Assembly: GCF_000975035.1 (NCBI RefSeq)
Contig: NZ_BBRA01000001.1
Span: 1,528,838-1,592,837, forward strand
DNA: 64,000 nt
Origin: Demequina flava
GTDB taxonomy: Bacteria; Actinomycetota; Actinomycetes; Actinomycetales; Demequinaceae
Reading direction: 5' to 3'
The notes under the pieces are model-generated. The model ran no database searches and had not been told where the DNA came from. It saw nothing but the letters and a program-made list of their open reading frames with translations. Position numbers and translations under genes: made by a program. Positions 17,532 to 27,600 of this stretch are shown piece by piece. How positions within the stretch are numbered: the stretch's first letter is position 1; every line of letters begins with the position of its first letter.

Positions 17532-18107
17532 ATGCGTCTGACCACACTCAAGCGCGGCCCCATCAGTGTGCGGCCGCTGCGCCGGTCAGATGAGAATGCG
17601 TGGCTCGATCTGCGAGCACGCAATAGGTCGTGGCTAAAGCCGTGGGAGGCCACCAACCCGCCAGGGTCCCCGCCCGTGACCGCGAGCTTCGCGTCGGTAG
17701 TGCGCCGCGACCGGCGCCAATGGCGTGACGACAGTGGCTATCCGGCGGTGGTCGAGGTCGACAAGAAGTTGGTCGCGCGCGTGACCATTTTTGGAATCCA
17801 GTGGGGAGCGGAGCGAGGCGGTTCGATCGGCTACTGGATCGATCGCGACTACGCCGGTCGCGGGATTGTCCCCACTGCTGTGGCCATGTTGTCGACCATG
17901 GCGTTTGACCGCGGACTCCATCGGCTCGAGATCGCCGTGCGCCCAGAAAACGCAAAGTCGATCGCGGTAGCGGACAAATTGGGCTTTTCGGACGAAGGTC
18001 TCAGGCGCTCGTATCTGTACATCGATGGGGCCTGGCGGGACCACCGAATCTTCGCTCGGACTCAAGGTGCACCGCGCATTGGCCGATATTGGGAGGAACA
18101 GAACTGA
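17532..18107 (+). CDS. GNAT N-acetyltransferase, RimJ/RimL-like
   Basis: 191 residues. RPLRRSDENAWLDLRARNRSWLKPWE at the N-terminus and the acetyl-CoA loop in IGYWIDRDYAGRGIVPTAV, then LHRLEIAVRPENAKSIAVADKLGF, are typical of ribosomal-protein N-terminal acetyltransferases. The true target is unknown. It is tightly coupled to moeA (3-base gap) and lies just upstream of the membrane protein gene, an arrangement often kept in actinobacteria. Confidence 0.87.
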   Translation: MRLTTLKRGPISVRPLRRSDENAWLDLRARNRSWLKPWEATNPPGSPPVTASFASVVRRDRRQWRDDSGYPAVVEVDKKLVARVTIFGIQWGAERGGSIGYWIDRDYAGRGIVPTAVAMLSTMAFDRGLHRLEIAVRPENAKSIAVADKLGFSDEGLRRSYLYIDGAWRDHRIFARTQGAPRIGRYWEEQN

Positions 18108-18159
18108 CACGCCGCGCGCCTGCCGCTGTGAACGGCTTGGCGGCCGTACCGTCGTGCCC

Positions 18160-19230
18160 ATGGTGCCACTCGGACTGCTCGCGATCATCGCGCTCGGCCT
18201 CGTTGTCGCCTATGTCCTGCCACAACGCATCAAAGAGCGTGGCGACTATGCCCTCGTGCGTACAGAGGACCGCTACAGCGCGCAAATGCGTGTTGTGAAG
18301 TCCTCCGCTGAGCGTCTAGAGAAGTTTGCATCGCGGCCGTCGACCGATTCTGGCTCGGTGCCGCTGCTCAAGACCGGTGCCACACGGGCCGAGCGGATTT
18401 CGGAGCGCACGGAGACCCAGTCGCGTCCTGTCGGACCGCTCGATCAGGCAGCCGTCTATGCCCAGCGTGAGCGCCTTCGTGTGCGCCGCGACCGTGCCCG
18501 CGTTCTCGCTGAGCGTTCGGCGCAGGCCCGCCGCCGCATTGTCGTGTCCGGCGGTGCTCTGGTGATCGCGCTGGTTGCATGGGGTTTTGTTGCTTTCGCA
18601 GGAGCCTCGGCCCTTGTGGGCGCCGTCGCCATTGCAGGATTTGTGGGCATCGTCGGTGCCGGAGCGCGCGCAGCCTCTGCGCAGCGCAAGGCTGACGAGC
18701 GCCTCATGCTGATTGCCCGTGAAGTGGAAGCTGCTGCAACGGCCACTCAGGCCCTGCGAGTCGTGTCGCGCGAGCGTGCTGCCGGCCACGAGGCCCAGCC
18801 CTCCGATGTGGCCACGCAGGCCATCCGCGTCATTACGACCGAAGACTTGGCTCCTCTCGCGGCTCCCGCGCCCGAGCCTAAGGCGGAGTTGGGTGAGCAG
18901 GTCGCTCAGGCTCCGTCGGTGGAAGAGTCCGCCGCATGGTCGCCCCGCGAAATGCCCGCGCCGTCCTACACCTTGAAGTCCACCGTGCGTCAGCGTGAGG
19001 CGCGTCCCATCTCAACCGAGGACTACGACGCCGCCATGGCGCGTGCCAAGCGTTGGGGACAGCAGCGAGACGAGTCGGCCACGGCAGCAACGTCGTCCAC
19101 TGGAGCCGCGACCTCAGGTGGAACCGCCGGCACCGTTGCCTCATCCGTGGTGGATGGCGAGCAGCCTGAAGCCGCGACGACGACGGCCGCGCTGGATGCA
19201 ATCCTCGCTCGCCGCCGACGCGCTGGCTAA
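18160..19230 (+). CDS. Conserved membrane protein of unknown function
   Basis: About 356 residues from ATG 18160 (GTG 18154 possible). One N-terminal membrane segment (VPLGLLAIIALGLVVAYVLP), then a charged cytoplasmic stretch with RTEDRYSAQMRVV. Two more hydrophobic segments follow near residues 125-170, then a Pro/Ala/Glu-rich tail. I recognise it only as an actinobacterial hypothetical protein. It follows the acetyltransferase and converges with the glycosyltransferase, overlapping it by 4 bases at the stops. Confidence 0.75.
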   Translation: MVPLGLLAIIALGLVVAYVLPQRIKERGDYALVRTEDRYSAQMRVVKSSAERLEKFASRPSTDSGSVPLLKTGATRAERISERTETQSRPVGPLDQAAVYAQRERLRVRRDRARVLAERSAQARRRIVVSGGALVIALVAWGFVAFAGASALVGAVAIAGFVGIVGAGARAASAQRKADERLMLIAREVEAAATATQALRVVSRERAAGHEAQPSDVATQAIRVITTEDLAPLAAPAPEPKAELGEQVAQAPSVEESAAWSPREMPAPSYTLKSTVRQREARPISTEDYDAAMARAKRWGQQRDESATAATSSTGAATSGGTAGTVASSVVDGEQPEAATTTAALDAILARRRRAG

Positions 19231-20516
19231 CTCGCGATCTCGGTGCTGAGCGCCACTCGCGCCATCAAGGCATCGAACACTCGCTCGCGGTCGCACATCA
19301 TCGCGTAGTCCCGCGCTCGCCGCCGGTGAGAGGCGAGTTGGGTGGCACTCATCCCGAGGATCGCCTCGTCGAGGGCACCAGCGATCGCGCGAGGAGCATC
19401 GGTCGGCACCAACATCGCCGTCGACCCGACTGCCTCGGGGATCCCGCCTGTCGCACATGTGATCACGGGCCCGCCTCCGGCCAGCATCTCTTCGACGAGC
19501 GCGATCCCGAAGGTCTCCGTGAATTCCGGGCGGGGCTTGGACGGCAACACGTATGCCGAACACGCGGACATCAGGTGCGGCTTTTCCTCATCGCCGACGT
19601 CGTCGAGGAAGCGGATGCGCGGTGCCGCCGGGGACGCAGCCGCATACTTGCGTAGCGCCGCCGCGTCAGGGCCGCGCCCCGCGATCACGAGTTCTTGGCT
19701 GTGCTGGGACATGGATGCCGCAAAGCCATCGATGAGGTCGTCGACGCCCTTGGCGGTGCCGAGCCGGGACAGGAACAGCACGTAGCCGTCTGCGCTGAGG
19801 TCTCGCGCGGACAAGACCCGTGCCGTCTCCTCGGGGTCGAGCTCCAAGTAGGCGGTGGTGTCGATCGCGGGATACGAGATTCCCACGCGCGCCTCGCACT
19901 GGGCCGCGAAGGTGGTGCCGTGGCGCGCATCGATGGCCGCGGCCGCCTCGACAATGACCTCCTTGGTGTACTGCGACACCGCCACACAGTGGTCTTGGCT
20001 CAGGTAGCTTGCGAGAACGTGGGCCGCCGCGCCAAAGCGATCCTCCTCGACGCACGCGCGCACAACGTCGGTGACGTCTGACCCCACTGCCTCCGCGATG
20101 GTCGTGACGTTCACCGGCAACCCCGTGCGGCGTGCCGCGTCCACGGCATCGGCCACGGCGATCGTGTGAGGGGACAGGTAGAGCGAGAGGCACACGGTGG
20201 GAACGCCGTCGGTGAACAGTTCAATGAGACGTCCCGTGAGTCCCGCGAGGTAGCGCCCATCGGGGATCTTGTATCCACCCACGGGGTCCGGCCGCTCAAC
20301 GGTGATCCCAGGGGAGTACGGCATCACCGTGTCGAGGGGTTTCAGAGGTAGTCCGGTCTCCTCGAGGCGGTCCAGCGGCCACGTGACGATGCGCACGTCC
20401 GTGAAGCCGCGAGTGAGGGCGACTTCGGCGAGATTGCGTGCCTCGCCGGAGTGACCACAAATGACGGGATCGGCGCGCACCACAATGACGAGGCGGCGGT
20501 CAGGGGTAGCCATCAT
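19227..20516 (-). CDS. Glycosyltransferase, GT4-like
   Basis: 429 residues with the GT-B layout. The C-terminal nucleotide-sugar domain has VLFLSRLGTAKGVDDLI, LVIAGRGPD and the EX7E motif EFTETFGIALVEE (glutamates contact the donor phosphate and ribose). GGIPEAVG follows. The N-terminal acceptor domain includes VSQYTKEVIVEAA. No membrane segment is seen. It lies 3 bases downstream of the GH92 gene. The pair might build or recycle a mannose-containing glycan, which is inference. Confidence 0.85.
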   Translation of the reverse strand: MMATPDRRLVIVVRADPVICGHSGEARNLAEVALTRGFTDVRIVTWPLDRLEETGLPLKPLDTVMPYSPGITVERPDPVGGYKIPDGRYLAGLTGRLIELFTDGVPTVCLSLYLSPHTIAVADAVDAARRTGLPVNVTTIAEAVGSDVTDVVRACVEEDRFGAAAHVLASYLSQDHCVAVSQYTKEVIVEAAAAIDARHGTTFAAQCEARVGISYPAIDTTAYLELDPEETARVLSARDLSADGYVLFLSRLGTAKGVDDLIDGFAASMSQHSQELVIAGRGPDAAALRKYAAASPAAPRIRFLDDVGDEEKPHLMSACSAYVLPSKPRPEFTETFGIALVEEMLAGGGPVITCATGGIPEAVGSTAMLVPTDAPRAIAGALDEAILGMSATQLASHRRRARDYAMMCDRERVFDALMARVALSTEIAS

Positions 20517-20519
20517 GAT

Positions 20520-22721
20520 TCAACCTCCAGTAGGTGGGTTCCACGACGGGGGCCGATGCTCGGTCCCCCAGTCGCTGGGCTCCGGTCCCAGCGAGAAATG
20601 TAGGCGGCCGCCCTCGGCGACCTGGGCGGCGGTGAGCCACGCGCCTTCCAGCGGGCGTCCGTTGAAGCTCGCGCCCTGGACGTACTGCACCGGCCCGCCG
20701 TGAGCGGGTTCGGCGAACCCAGACGTGTCGACGCTGAGCATGCCGCCGGCGACCGCGATCGTCGCGTAGTGGAATGACGGCGGGTGCAGCAGGAACAGCG
20801 ACTGGCCCGCGACAGGGAACAGCCCCAAGGAGGCCCACACGTACCAACTGGACAGTCCGCCGGAGTCATCGTTGCCTGGAAGCCCGCCGCGGCCCGTTCC
20901 GAATTGCTGCTGGACGATCGCGTGGACGACTTCCGCAGTCCTGTCAGGCCGCCCCGCGTAGTGATAAGCCCACGGAGCATCCATGTCGGGCTCGTTGTTG
21001 AGACCCTCAAACCGCCCCAGTGCGTACCCGGCTGCCATCTCCTCAGCGCCGGGCCTCAACCCCGGCTGAACCACGGCATCGGCCCCAAACCCAAAGAAGT
21101 GATCCAGCTGGGCGACGAAGTCCTCGTCTGAGCCGGTGAGCGCAATGCGGCTTTCCATGTCGTGCATGAGGCGGAACGAATAGTTGGCGCGGCTGCCCTC
21201 GTAGAACGCGGACTCGACCAGCATCCCGTCCGCACCGAACGCCCGCGGCCACCGCTGCGACAAGTCCTCAAGTTCCGCCGCCAGGTGATCGTCGCCCACG
21301 AGCCTCGCCACATGCGCGGTACTCCAGTAGCCGTGAGCGAGATCGAGGGTATGGCTGATGGGATGCGCGACGCCGTGTTGCAGGTAGTCCTCGCCGTAGG
21401 TGCGGCGCAGGTCGGCGGTCAGGTGCACGAGCGCCCATTCCCAGTCGATGCCGGCCACACCCAATTGCGCGAGGTCCGCGAGGAAGGTGTGGGCGAGCGC
21501 GCTGCCTTGGCGCCCAAACCTGTCCGAACCTCGCGCCATGCGGTAGCCGATGGGGAAGTTGCCCTCTTGTTCGCAGATGGTCAGGAGCGCATTGGCCAGT
21601 TCCACTGCCCGCTCAGGAGCCACGGTCGTGAGCAACGGCAGCTGCGTGCGGTAGATGTCCCACATCGTCGAGATGTCGAACGCCCACGGCCCCTTGGAGG
21701 GCCAGAACGGGCTCTCATCCTTCGCGAAGGACGGCTTGATAAACGAGTGATACATCGACGTTGCAAACACCTCATGGCGCTCGCGGTTGTCGGTGTCGAC
21801 GCGGATGGTGCCCAGGATTTCTTTCCACGCCTCCCGCGTCGCCCCAACTCGACGATCGAACGCGGGGCCGGCCGCAGCATCGTCCCTTTCCAGGTTTTTG
21901 CGCGCCTGCTCAACTCCCCGCAGGGAGAACCCCATGCGGATCTCGATTTCCTGGCCCTCCTCCGTAGGGCCGGCCCACATGAACCCGAAGGGGCGCAAGG
22001 TGGTTGGTCGAATGTGGTCAAAGGCGAGGGAGGAACCGCCGGGCATCAGGCGCCTGTCGTACCAAAGCAGCTGCCGCCAGGTCTCAACGTCGCACTCGAT
22101 GTGGACGGCGAGCGGGGCGCCCTCGACGACGATCTCGCCTTGGACAACCCCGGGCTCCACCGTTTCAAGGTGCGCTCGTAGCGGGACAGTGGCGCCGTAG
22201 GGGATCGCGAGGCCGCCCATCGACATGTCGACAACGACCCGGGCATCGCGGTGCTGGGGGAACGTGTAGCGATGCACCGCACTCTTGGGGCCTACCGTGA
22301 GTTCCGCGGTGATTCCCGAGTCGAGTGTGGCGCGGTACCAGCCGGGGGTCGCCTCTTCATCGCTGAGGCGCCACGTGCGGCCGAGCTCATCGAGAGAGTC
22401 GAGCATGGGCGTGACGCGCATGTAGTTGTAGTACTTGCGGATCGCGCCCGTGCCGGATTGCTGGAAGTGCGTGAAGCCGGAGGCCACGAGATCGTCATGG
22501 ATGGTGTCAGGTACGCCTTCGGTGGACAGGTCGTAGCGTCCGTAGCCGGTGGGGTAGCCGCCCGAGTACGCGCACGCACTGACCATCCCGAGCGGGTGCG
22601 TGGCTCCGGGGTGCGTGTTGCCGATGAGCGGTTTGGGCGCCCACCATGTGGCGGCCAGGCCCGTGGGCGCGGGCAGGTCTGTCGGCTCCGCGCCAATGAA
22701 CGGGTCCACGGATTCGAGCAT
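20520..22721 (-). CDS. Glycoside hydrolase family 92 (alpha-mannosidase family)
   Basis: 733 residues from ATG 22721, preceded by AAGGGG at 6 bases; an upstream in-frame ATG is less well placed. The GH92 N-terminal beta-sandwich begins VDPFIG and contains NTHPGATHPLGMVS. The C-terminal alpha/alpha barrel carries LPGNDDSGGLSSWYVWASLGLFPVAGQ, equivalent to the calcium/general-acid GNEDxG motif, with Asp where Glu is usual. No signal peptide is visible, which is unusual for a family often secreted. Expected to release mannose from alpha-linked mannans or from internal oligosaccharides. Confidence 0.85.
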   Translation of the reverse strand: MLESVDPFIGAEPTDLPAPTGLAATWWAPKPLIGNTHPGATHPLGMVSACAYSGGYPTGYGRYDLSTEGVPDTIHDDLVASGFTHFQQSGTGAIRKYYNYMRVTPMLDSLDELGRTWRLSDEEATPGWYRATLDSGITAELTVGPKSAVHRYTFPQHRDARVVVDMSMGGLAIPYGATVPLRAHLETVEPGVVQGEIVVEGAPLAVHIECDVETWRQLLWYDRRLMPGGSSLAFDHIRPTTLRPFGFMWAGPTEEGQEIEIRMGFSLRGVEQARKNLERDDAAAGPAFDRRVGATREAWKEILGTIRVDTDNRERHEVFATSMYHSFIKPSFAKDESPFWPSKGPWAFDISTMWDIYRTQLPLLTTVAPERAVELANALLTICEQEGNFPIGYRMARGSDRFGRQGSALAHTFLADLAQLGVAGIDWEWALVHLTADLRRTYGEDYLQHGVAHPISHTLDLAHGYWSTAHVARLVGDDHLAAELEDLSQRWPRAFGADGMLVESAFYEGSRANYSFRLMHDMESRIALTGSDEDFVAQLDHFFGFGADAVVQPGLRPGAEEMAAGYALGRFEGLNNEPDMDAPWAYHYAGRPDRTAEVVHAIVQQQFGTGRGGLPGNDDSGGLSSWYVWASLGLFPVAGQSLFLLHPPSFHYATIAVAGGMLSVDTSGFAEPAHGGPVQYVQGASFNGRPLEGAWLTAAQVAEGGRLHFSLGPEPSDWGTEHRPPSWNPPTGG

Positions 22722-22855
22722 GAGCGCCCCTTTCGGGCGGCAGAGACCTGTCGCCATCTACGTCACTGACGTTAGGCCGCGCCGGTTCCGGCGCCGTTGC
22801 CGGAATGCGTCGAATGTGTGAACTCTGCCGTTGCGCTACCTCGGGAAAGCAAAAA

Positions 22856-22895
22856 GGAGGGCCGATGCCCCGGTTGCCCGGAGCATCGGCCCTCC
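22856..22895 (-). terminator. Rho-independent terminator from an inverted GGCCGATGC pair
   Basis: A perfect 13-bp stem, GGAGGGCCGATGC and its complement, with a 14-base loop. On the minus strand it is followed directly by TTTTT, so it terminates the DUF308 gene whose stop lies 18 bases before. This is the clearest intrinsic terminator in the window. Each arm contains one copy of the repeated word. Confidence 0.92.
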
Positions 22896-22913
22896 TGTGA
22901 AGAGCGTGAAGAC

Positions 22914-23543
22914 TTAGCCGTTAATGACCTGGTGCTCGTTCTCGGAGCCGGCGGTCGGCAGGTTCTTGCCCAGGACGAATGCCTGGACGATGCCCACGAT
23001 GCCGAGCAGCAGGATCGTGATGCCGGTCATGATGACCAACGCGAGCGCGCTCCAGGTGGGGACCGCGATGAGGACGATGCCCGCGATGATCGCGATCGCG
23101 CCGCGCACATAAGCCATGGTCGATGCGGATGAGCGTCCCGCCTGGGCCAGGGTCGCTACGCCTTCAATGACCCAGCCGATGCCGATGAGGATCACGACCA
23201 TGACCGTGAGGACCTCGGTGGAGGTCGTGAGGTTCTTCAGCATGACCACGCCGCCCAGCAGCAGGAAGATACCGATGATGATGTTGAGGATGCGTGAGCC
23301 GGAGGAGACGTCGCGGCTGAAGATGCCGACGGAGATGCGCACGGCTCCTGTGATCGCGAAGAAGATTCCCGCGAAAACTGCCAGCACACCTAGCGACTTA
23401 CCCGGCCATACGAGCAGTGCGATACCGATCAGCACGCCGATGATGCCCATCACGCCCATCATGACGCGGGCTGCGTTGACGGCCTTGCGCGTCATGGTTT
23501 CCGGGTCGAATCCCAGGTCATCGGGAAAGCGGGGCTGGGTCAT
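22914..23543 (-). CDS. DUF308 (HdeD-type) membrane protein
   Basis: 209 residues with six hydrophobic helices of about 20 residues each, Gly/Ile/Val-rich, in the three-pair arrangement of the HdeD/DUF308 family. The family includes E. coli HdeD, linked to acid stress, but its molecular role is unknown. AGGAGGA is well spaced from ATG 23543. Monocistronic: its own terminator follows at 22856-22895. Confidence 0.85.
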   Translation of the reverse strand: MTQPRFPDDLGFDPETMTRKAVNAARVMMGVMGIIGVLIGIALLVWPGKSLGVLAVFAGIFFAITGAVRISVGIFSRDVSSGSRILNIIIGIFLLLGGVVMLKNLTTSTEVLTVMVVILIGIGWVIEGVATLAQAGRSSASTMAYVRGAIAIIAGIVLIAVPTWSALALVIMTGITILLLGIVGIVQAFVLGKNLPTAGSENEHQVING

Positions 23544-23655
23544 GGTTCCTCCTGTGAAGTGAAAGCGTCATGGTCATCGTATCGGTGCCGCGTCGAGTGT
23601 CTTGTGAGGCGCTCTAAAGCCCGTTGATCCCGTTTAGCAGGAGCGTGACGCCCGA

Positions 23656-23984
23656 CTACGCGGACAACACCAATGAGGCTGCGTGCACCGTGGCGGGCTT
23701 GAGTGCGCGGGTGATGGGCTTGGCGAGCAGAAGGCCGATCGCGAGGAACGGGATCATGGAGACGCTCTCGACGAGGTCGATCCCGAATTGCCTGGGCGCT
23801 GTGCCGCCGGGTGAGGCCAGCAGTGTGATGATCGACGCCACGGACGTCACGGCGAAGAACGCTGACATGGTGGCGTGCATGCGGTCGACATCGTCTGGCC
23901 GGTAGGCGACGGCCACCGGCGGGCCGGGCAAGGCGGCGATGGGGCTGAGCGCTCCGTCAAGGGCGCCAGCATTCCATGACCGGA
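23656..23984 (-). pseudogene. Remnant of a TauE/SafE-type membrane permease (C-terminal half)
   Basis: The reading frame gives ALPGPPVAVAYRPDDVDRMH followed by two hydrophobic segments. This matches the second half of sulfite-exporter TauE/SafE proteins (GPPLxLL..., then an LRATLAAFF-like stretch). The first half, about 120 residues, is missing. The frame runs back to about 23984, where recognisable sequence ends, about 100 bases from tRNA-Ala. No ribosome site precedes the only start-like codon (TTG 23931). I read it as a 5'-deleted gene; a short expressed protein is possible. Confidence 0.5.
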
Positions 23985-24079
23985 GCGTTCGCGACCGATG
24001 GCGCGGTGTCTGAGGGCCGATGTTTGGGGCGCGCAGAGTTTTCGTGCGCGCCTAGCGCGGTGGTATTCTCAGGGGTCTT

Positions 24080-24152
24080 GGGGCTGTGGCGCAGTTGGTA
24101 GCGCGTCTCGTTCGCAATGAGAAGGTCAGGGGTTCGATTCCCCTCAGCTCCA
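24080..24152 (+). tRNA. tRNA-Ala (anticodon CGC)
   Basis: Acceptor GGGGCTG pairs with CAGCTCC (one G-U), anticodon loop TTCGCAA (CGC at 24113-24115), T-arm GGGG-TTCGATT-CCCC, discriminator A24152. CCA is encoded at 24153-24155. It reads GCG. Confidence 0.95.
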
Positions 24153-24159
24153 CCATCTG

Positions 24160-24195
24160 AAGGCCGTTCCGCGAGGAGCGGCCTTCGTGCTTTTT
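24160..24195 (+). terminator. Terminator after tRNA-Ala
   Basis: AAGGCCG-T-TCC pairs with GGA-G-CGGCCTT around a GCGA tetraloop, followed after five bases by TTTTT. A standard intrinsic terminator directly behind the tRNA. Confidence 0.88.
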
Positions 24196-24212
24196 GAGGT
24201 GCGCCATCGCGC

Positions 24213-24569
24213 TTATGTGCGCAGAGCGGCCCGGATGGCGTCAAGCGCCTCGTCGTCGCTGAGACCGAGCTTGCGGACCTGGTGAACGTAGCTCAGAGCA
24301 GCCGCCTGAGCCGCCTTCTCTCGAGGATCACCGTGCGGAGACACAATTGTTCCGTTGCGGCCACGAGTCTCGACCACGCCCTGAGACTCGAGTTCGCGGT
24401 ACGCCCGTGCAACTGTGTTCGCGGCGACGCCTAGATCCTGAGCAAGCGCGCGAACCGGTGGCAACCGAGTGCCCGGCGTCAGCGTTCCTGATGCCACAGC
24501 ATCACGAACCTGAACGCGGATCTGCTCGTATGGCGGAATCGTTGACTCCGCGTCGACTGTCACGACCAT
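24213..24569 (-). CDS. GntR-family regulator, YtrA-like
   Basis: 118 residues: a winged helix (PPYEQIRVQVRDAVASGTLT, then LPPVRALAQDLGVAANTVARAYREL) plus a short helical tail of about 45 residues, the size of the YtrA subfamily. These regulators usually control ABC transporters next to them, but no transporter is adjacent here. It is transcribed toward the tRNA-Ala terminator. Its target cannot be told from context. Confidence 0.87.
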   Translation of the reverse strand: MVVTVDAESTIPPYEQIRVQVRDAVASGTLTPGTRLPPVRALAQDLGVAANTVARAYRELESQGVVETRGRNGTIVSPHGDPREKAAQAAALSYVHQVRKLGLSDDEALDAIRAALRT

Positions 24570-24636
24570 CCTGCGAGAATACTGCGCGTGGGTCGGGTAA
24601 CTCGGCCGGGCCTTGCGCTGCTGTTGGAGGCGTGCG

Positions 24637-27600
24637 TCACTTCCCGTGGTACTTCTCAGTCAAACACTTCCCGGTCAGGTCCTCTTCGTGCCACTCGATA
24701 TTCGTGGTCTTGCGCAGACCGTGGCAGCCCATCTCTATCTCTGTCTTGCCCACGTAGAAGTCGTGCTTGTCCAAGCCAAACGAACACGACGAGGTCCACG
24801 CTGTGGTGCAGGACGGATCTGGAGTTGCCAGCACCTTGTCAGACATCTTTCGTGGCACGCCCCAGCCCCAACTGGTCTCAATCTTGCTGAGCGCCTTGTC
24901 TGTGGGCCACGCCAAGTACACCTTAAGGTCGCCCGTCCAGTAGATCGCGTCTCGGTGAGGGTTGTAGTTGCTGGTGCAGTCGGCGCGGGGCCACCACCCC
25001 CCGGCGATGCAGCTCCACGTTGTGGTCACCTTGGGGAGGATCACTGAGTACGTGTAGAGGTCAGCCTCGCGCTGGAGCGATGACCGGTACGTGGTGGCCT
25101 TGGCGATAGGCATCTCCCAGAACTGGGAGGTGATGTTGTGCGAGGCGGCCATCATGACGGAGTAGTGCTGAAGTTTGTATGACAGCGCCGCGTCGTGGGC
25201 AGTCGAGGCTTGCACGAAGGTGTTAGCGAGATCCTTTGCCACGTCGACGGCGGCGGTGTCATACGTGGTGTCGTCGACCTCGTGCTTCATGAACGACGAC
25301 ACGACGCCCGTCGCGGACCGGGCGCCGCTAAGATAACCAGCGCGTTCGAGGCCCTGGACCGTGGCTGTGACAGTTTGAAGCCCTTCTTCTGCGAACTTCT
25401 CTACGGCGAGTGTCACGGCCCCGTTTCCTAGGGTCGCGACTGTGAGGGCACCCTCGATAACTCCGTCAATGAGGTCGACAGTGTCATTGTGAGCCTGGTA
25501 CGTGGCGCGTTCGGTGTTTCTGATCTCCTGAATGACTGCCTGGCCGAGCCCGGCGCTGGTGGAAAAGGCCGTCAGCATTTCGTTCTTGATGAGAGTCTCG
25601 TAGTCGGTGAGCGCTTGGGCGGCGTTGAACTCTTCGATCAATGCATGGCGGACGTCGTCAAACACCTCTTCGCCGCTGCCGGCAGCCGCCGGGACATCCC
25701 GGAAACGGAGGTTTTGCAGTGCCGTGATGTCGTGGTTGTGGAGGTGAGTATCGACAAAGCGGTTGCGGAGGTCGGTGGTGCCATGCTGGCTCACGTGAAG
25801 CGAGATTGCCTCGTAAGCGACCTGCTCCGCGGGTGACCAGGCGGGGGCGGCTGCGTGCGCGGAGACGTACTTAGTGCCGTCGTGCTCGAGGATGCGCACC
25901 CCAGTCTCATGCATTGTGATCATCAGGTCGTTACCGGTGTCTGCGGCCCAGGTCCGGCTCAGTGGCCAAGCAGAGCCTCTGAAGTTGGTACCCACACCAG
26001 TGTCGGTGAGTGTCGACGGAACGGCGTCTCGGGCGAGATCGAGGTGGGCGATCGTGGTGGACAGTTCGTCGCGAAAAGTGGCTGCGATCAGTGAGACCAC
26101 TCCGTTGCCGTTCAGGTCGGCGAACCTAATGTGCCCGGGTTGAACAGCGATGGGTGTTGTCGTGACCCAGTGCCGCTCATTCCCGGTGGGCGACGATGCG
26201 GCTGTTTGGATGACAGCGAATGCCGAGCCGAGCCGTGGGCCTTCGTGAAGGTGAACGACGTACTCGTCGATGCCGTCTCCATTGAGGTCGCGGGCGTAGG
26301 TGGCGTTGACCAGGCCGCGCGCGACAGTGGTGGCGGGAATCGACCCGACCGACGTCAGGCCATGCTCTCGCCAGGTTTCTCCACTTTCGAGTTCAAAGGA
26401 CACAAGCCTGTCGTAGGCGGATGCGACCAGGCGATCCATTCCGCTCACGTGCGACACGGCGAACGTGCCGTGAATACCGCCGGTGGGCGGGGTCGTAAAG
26501 TTGTGCTTTGACACCGCGTGGCTCTTGCTCCACTGGACGCGCGTGCTGTGCTCGCCGTCGAGCACGAGGTACTCATCCGTTCCATCGCCGTCAAAGTCGC
26601 CGGCGTACATGGTGCCGGACTGGTGATAGGCAGCGGTGTCGACCGCGTGAATCTTCATGGTCTGCGATGCCGGATCCCAGTCGATGAGCTTGATCGTTCC
26701 CGGGGCTTTGGGGCTGCGCCCCGCGAGTTCGTCGCGCCCATCGCCGTCGAAGTCGCCTACCCGTAGAGATCCAATGCCGTCGGTAGTGCGCCCAGTAATC
26801 CAGCCCTGCGTCGTCACGTCTCCGACGGATGTTTCCTCGCCAAACAGTCCAAAGAAGGCGTGCATGTCGAACGGTGTGAACTGGCCACACTCGGCGCCGT
26901 CCTCGGTGCATTGGTCGGACATCGGACGGTAGCTCCAGATCTCGCTGTACGCGGCACCGACGCCAAAGATCTCGGGCCACCCGTCACCGTCGAAGTCCAC
27001 CAGTTGGATCTGGCCGGATACGTCTGGGGCGTCCTCTGAGTATGGGTAACCGGCGTCCTCGCCCCACGCGGGTAGTGAGGTATGGCCGCAACCTGGGTCG
27101 CTCACGACGCAATTGAGGAGCTCGTCGGCATCCGGGGCGAGTCGACTGTAGGTGCCATTGGCGATCTCCTCATTCTTGAAGATCAGGCTGTCGGCAGCGT
27201 TGGAACCGGACCCAAGGGTCATGGTGGGGGTGTCGGTCGCTGGGAGTACGGTGACGGTAGCCTCCGGTGCGGCATCCTCGCCGCTCGGCTCGTCGTGCTT
27301 CGCTGGCAGGGTTGTGTCTGACGGCTGTTGTGCGCCTTGGGCTTCTGGGGCAGTGGCGCTTTCCGGGGAGAGGGTGCCCGCCGGGAGCTCTCGCACTTCC
27401 TGGATTCCCCGGCCAGGGAGGGCGGCGGCGACATCGAGCCCGTCGTACAGCGCGGCGATGATGGCAGATGCGACAGTACTCGCTGGGGCGCTGCCGTCAC
27501 GAGAGTCGGAGTTCGCTGTGACGACGATCGTGGTGTCCGTCTCGGGGTCCGTTGCGAGGAAGGTACTGAATCCTGCGACCGTGCCGCTGTGGCCAATCAA

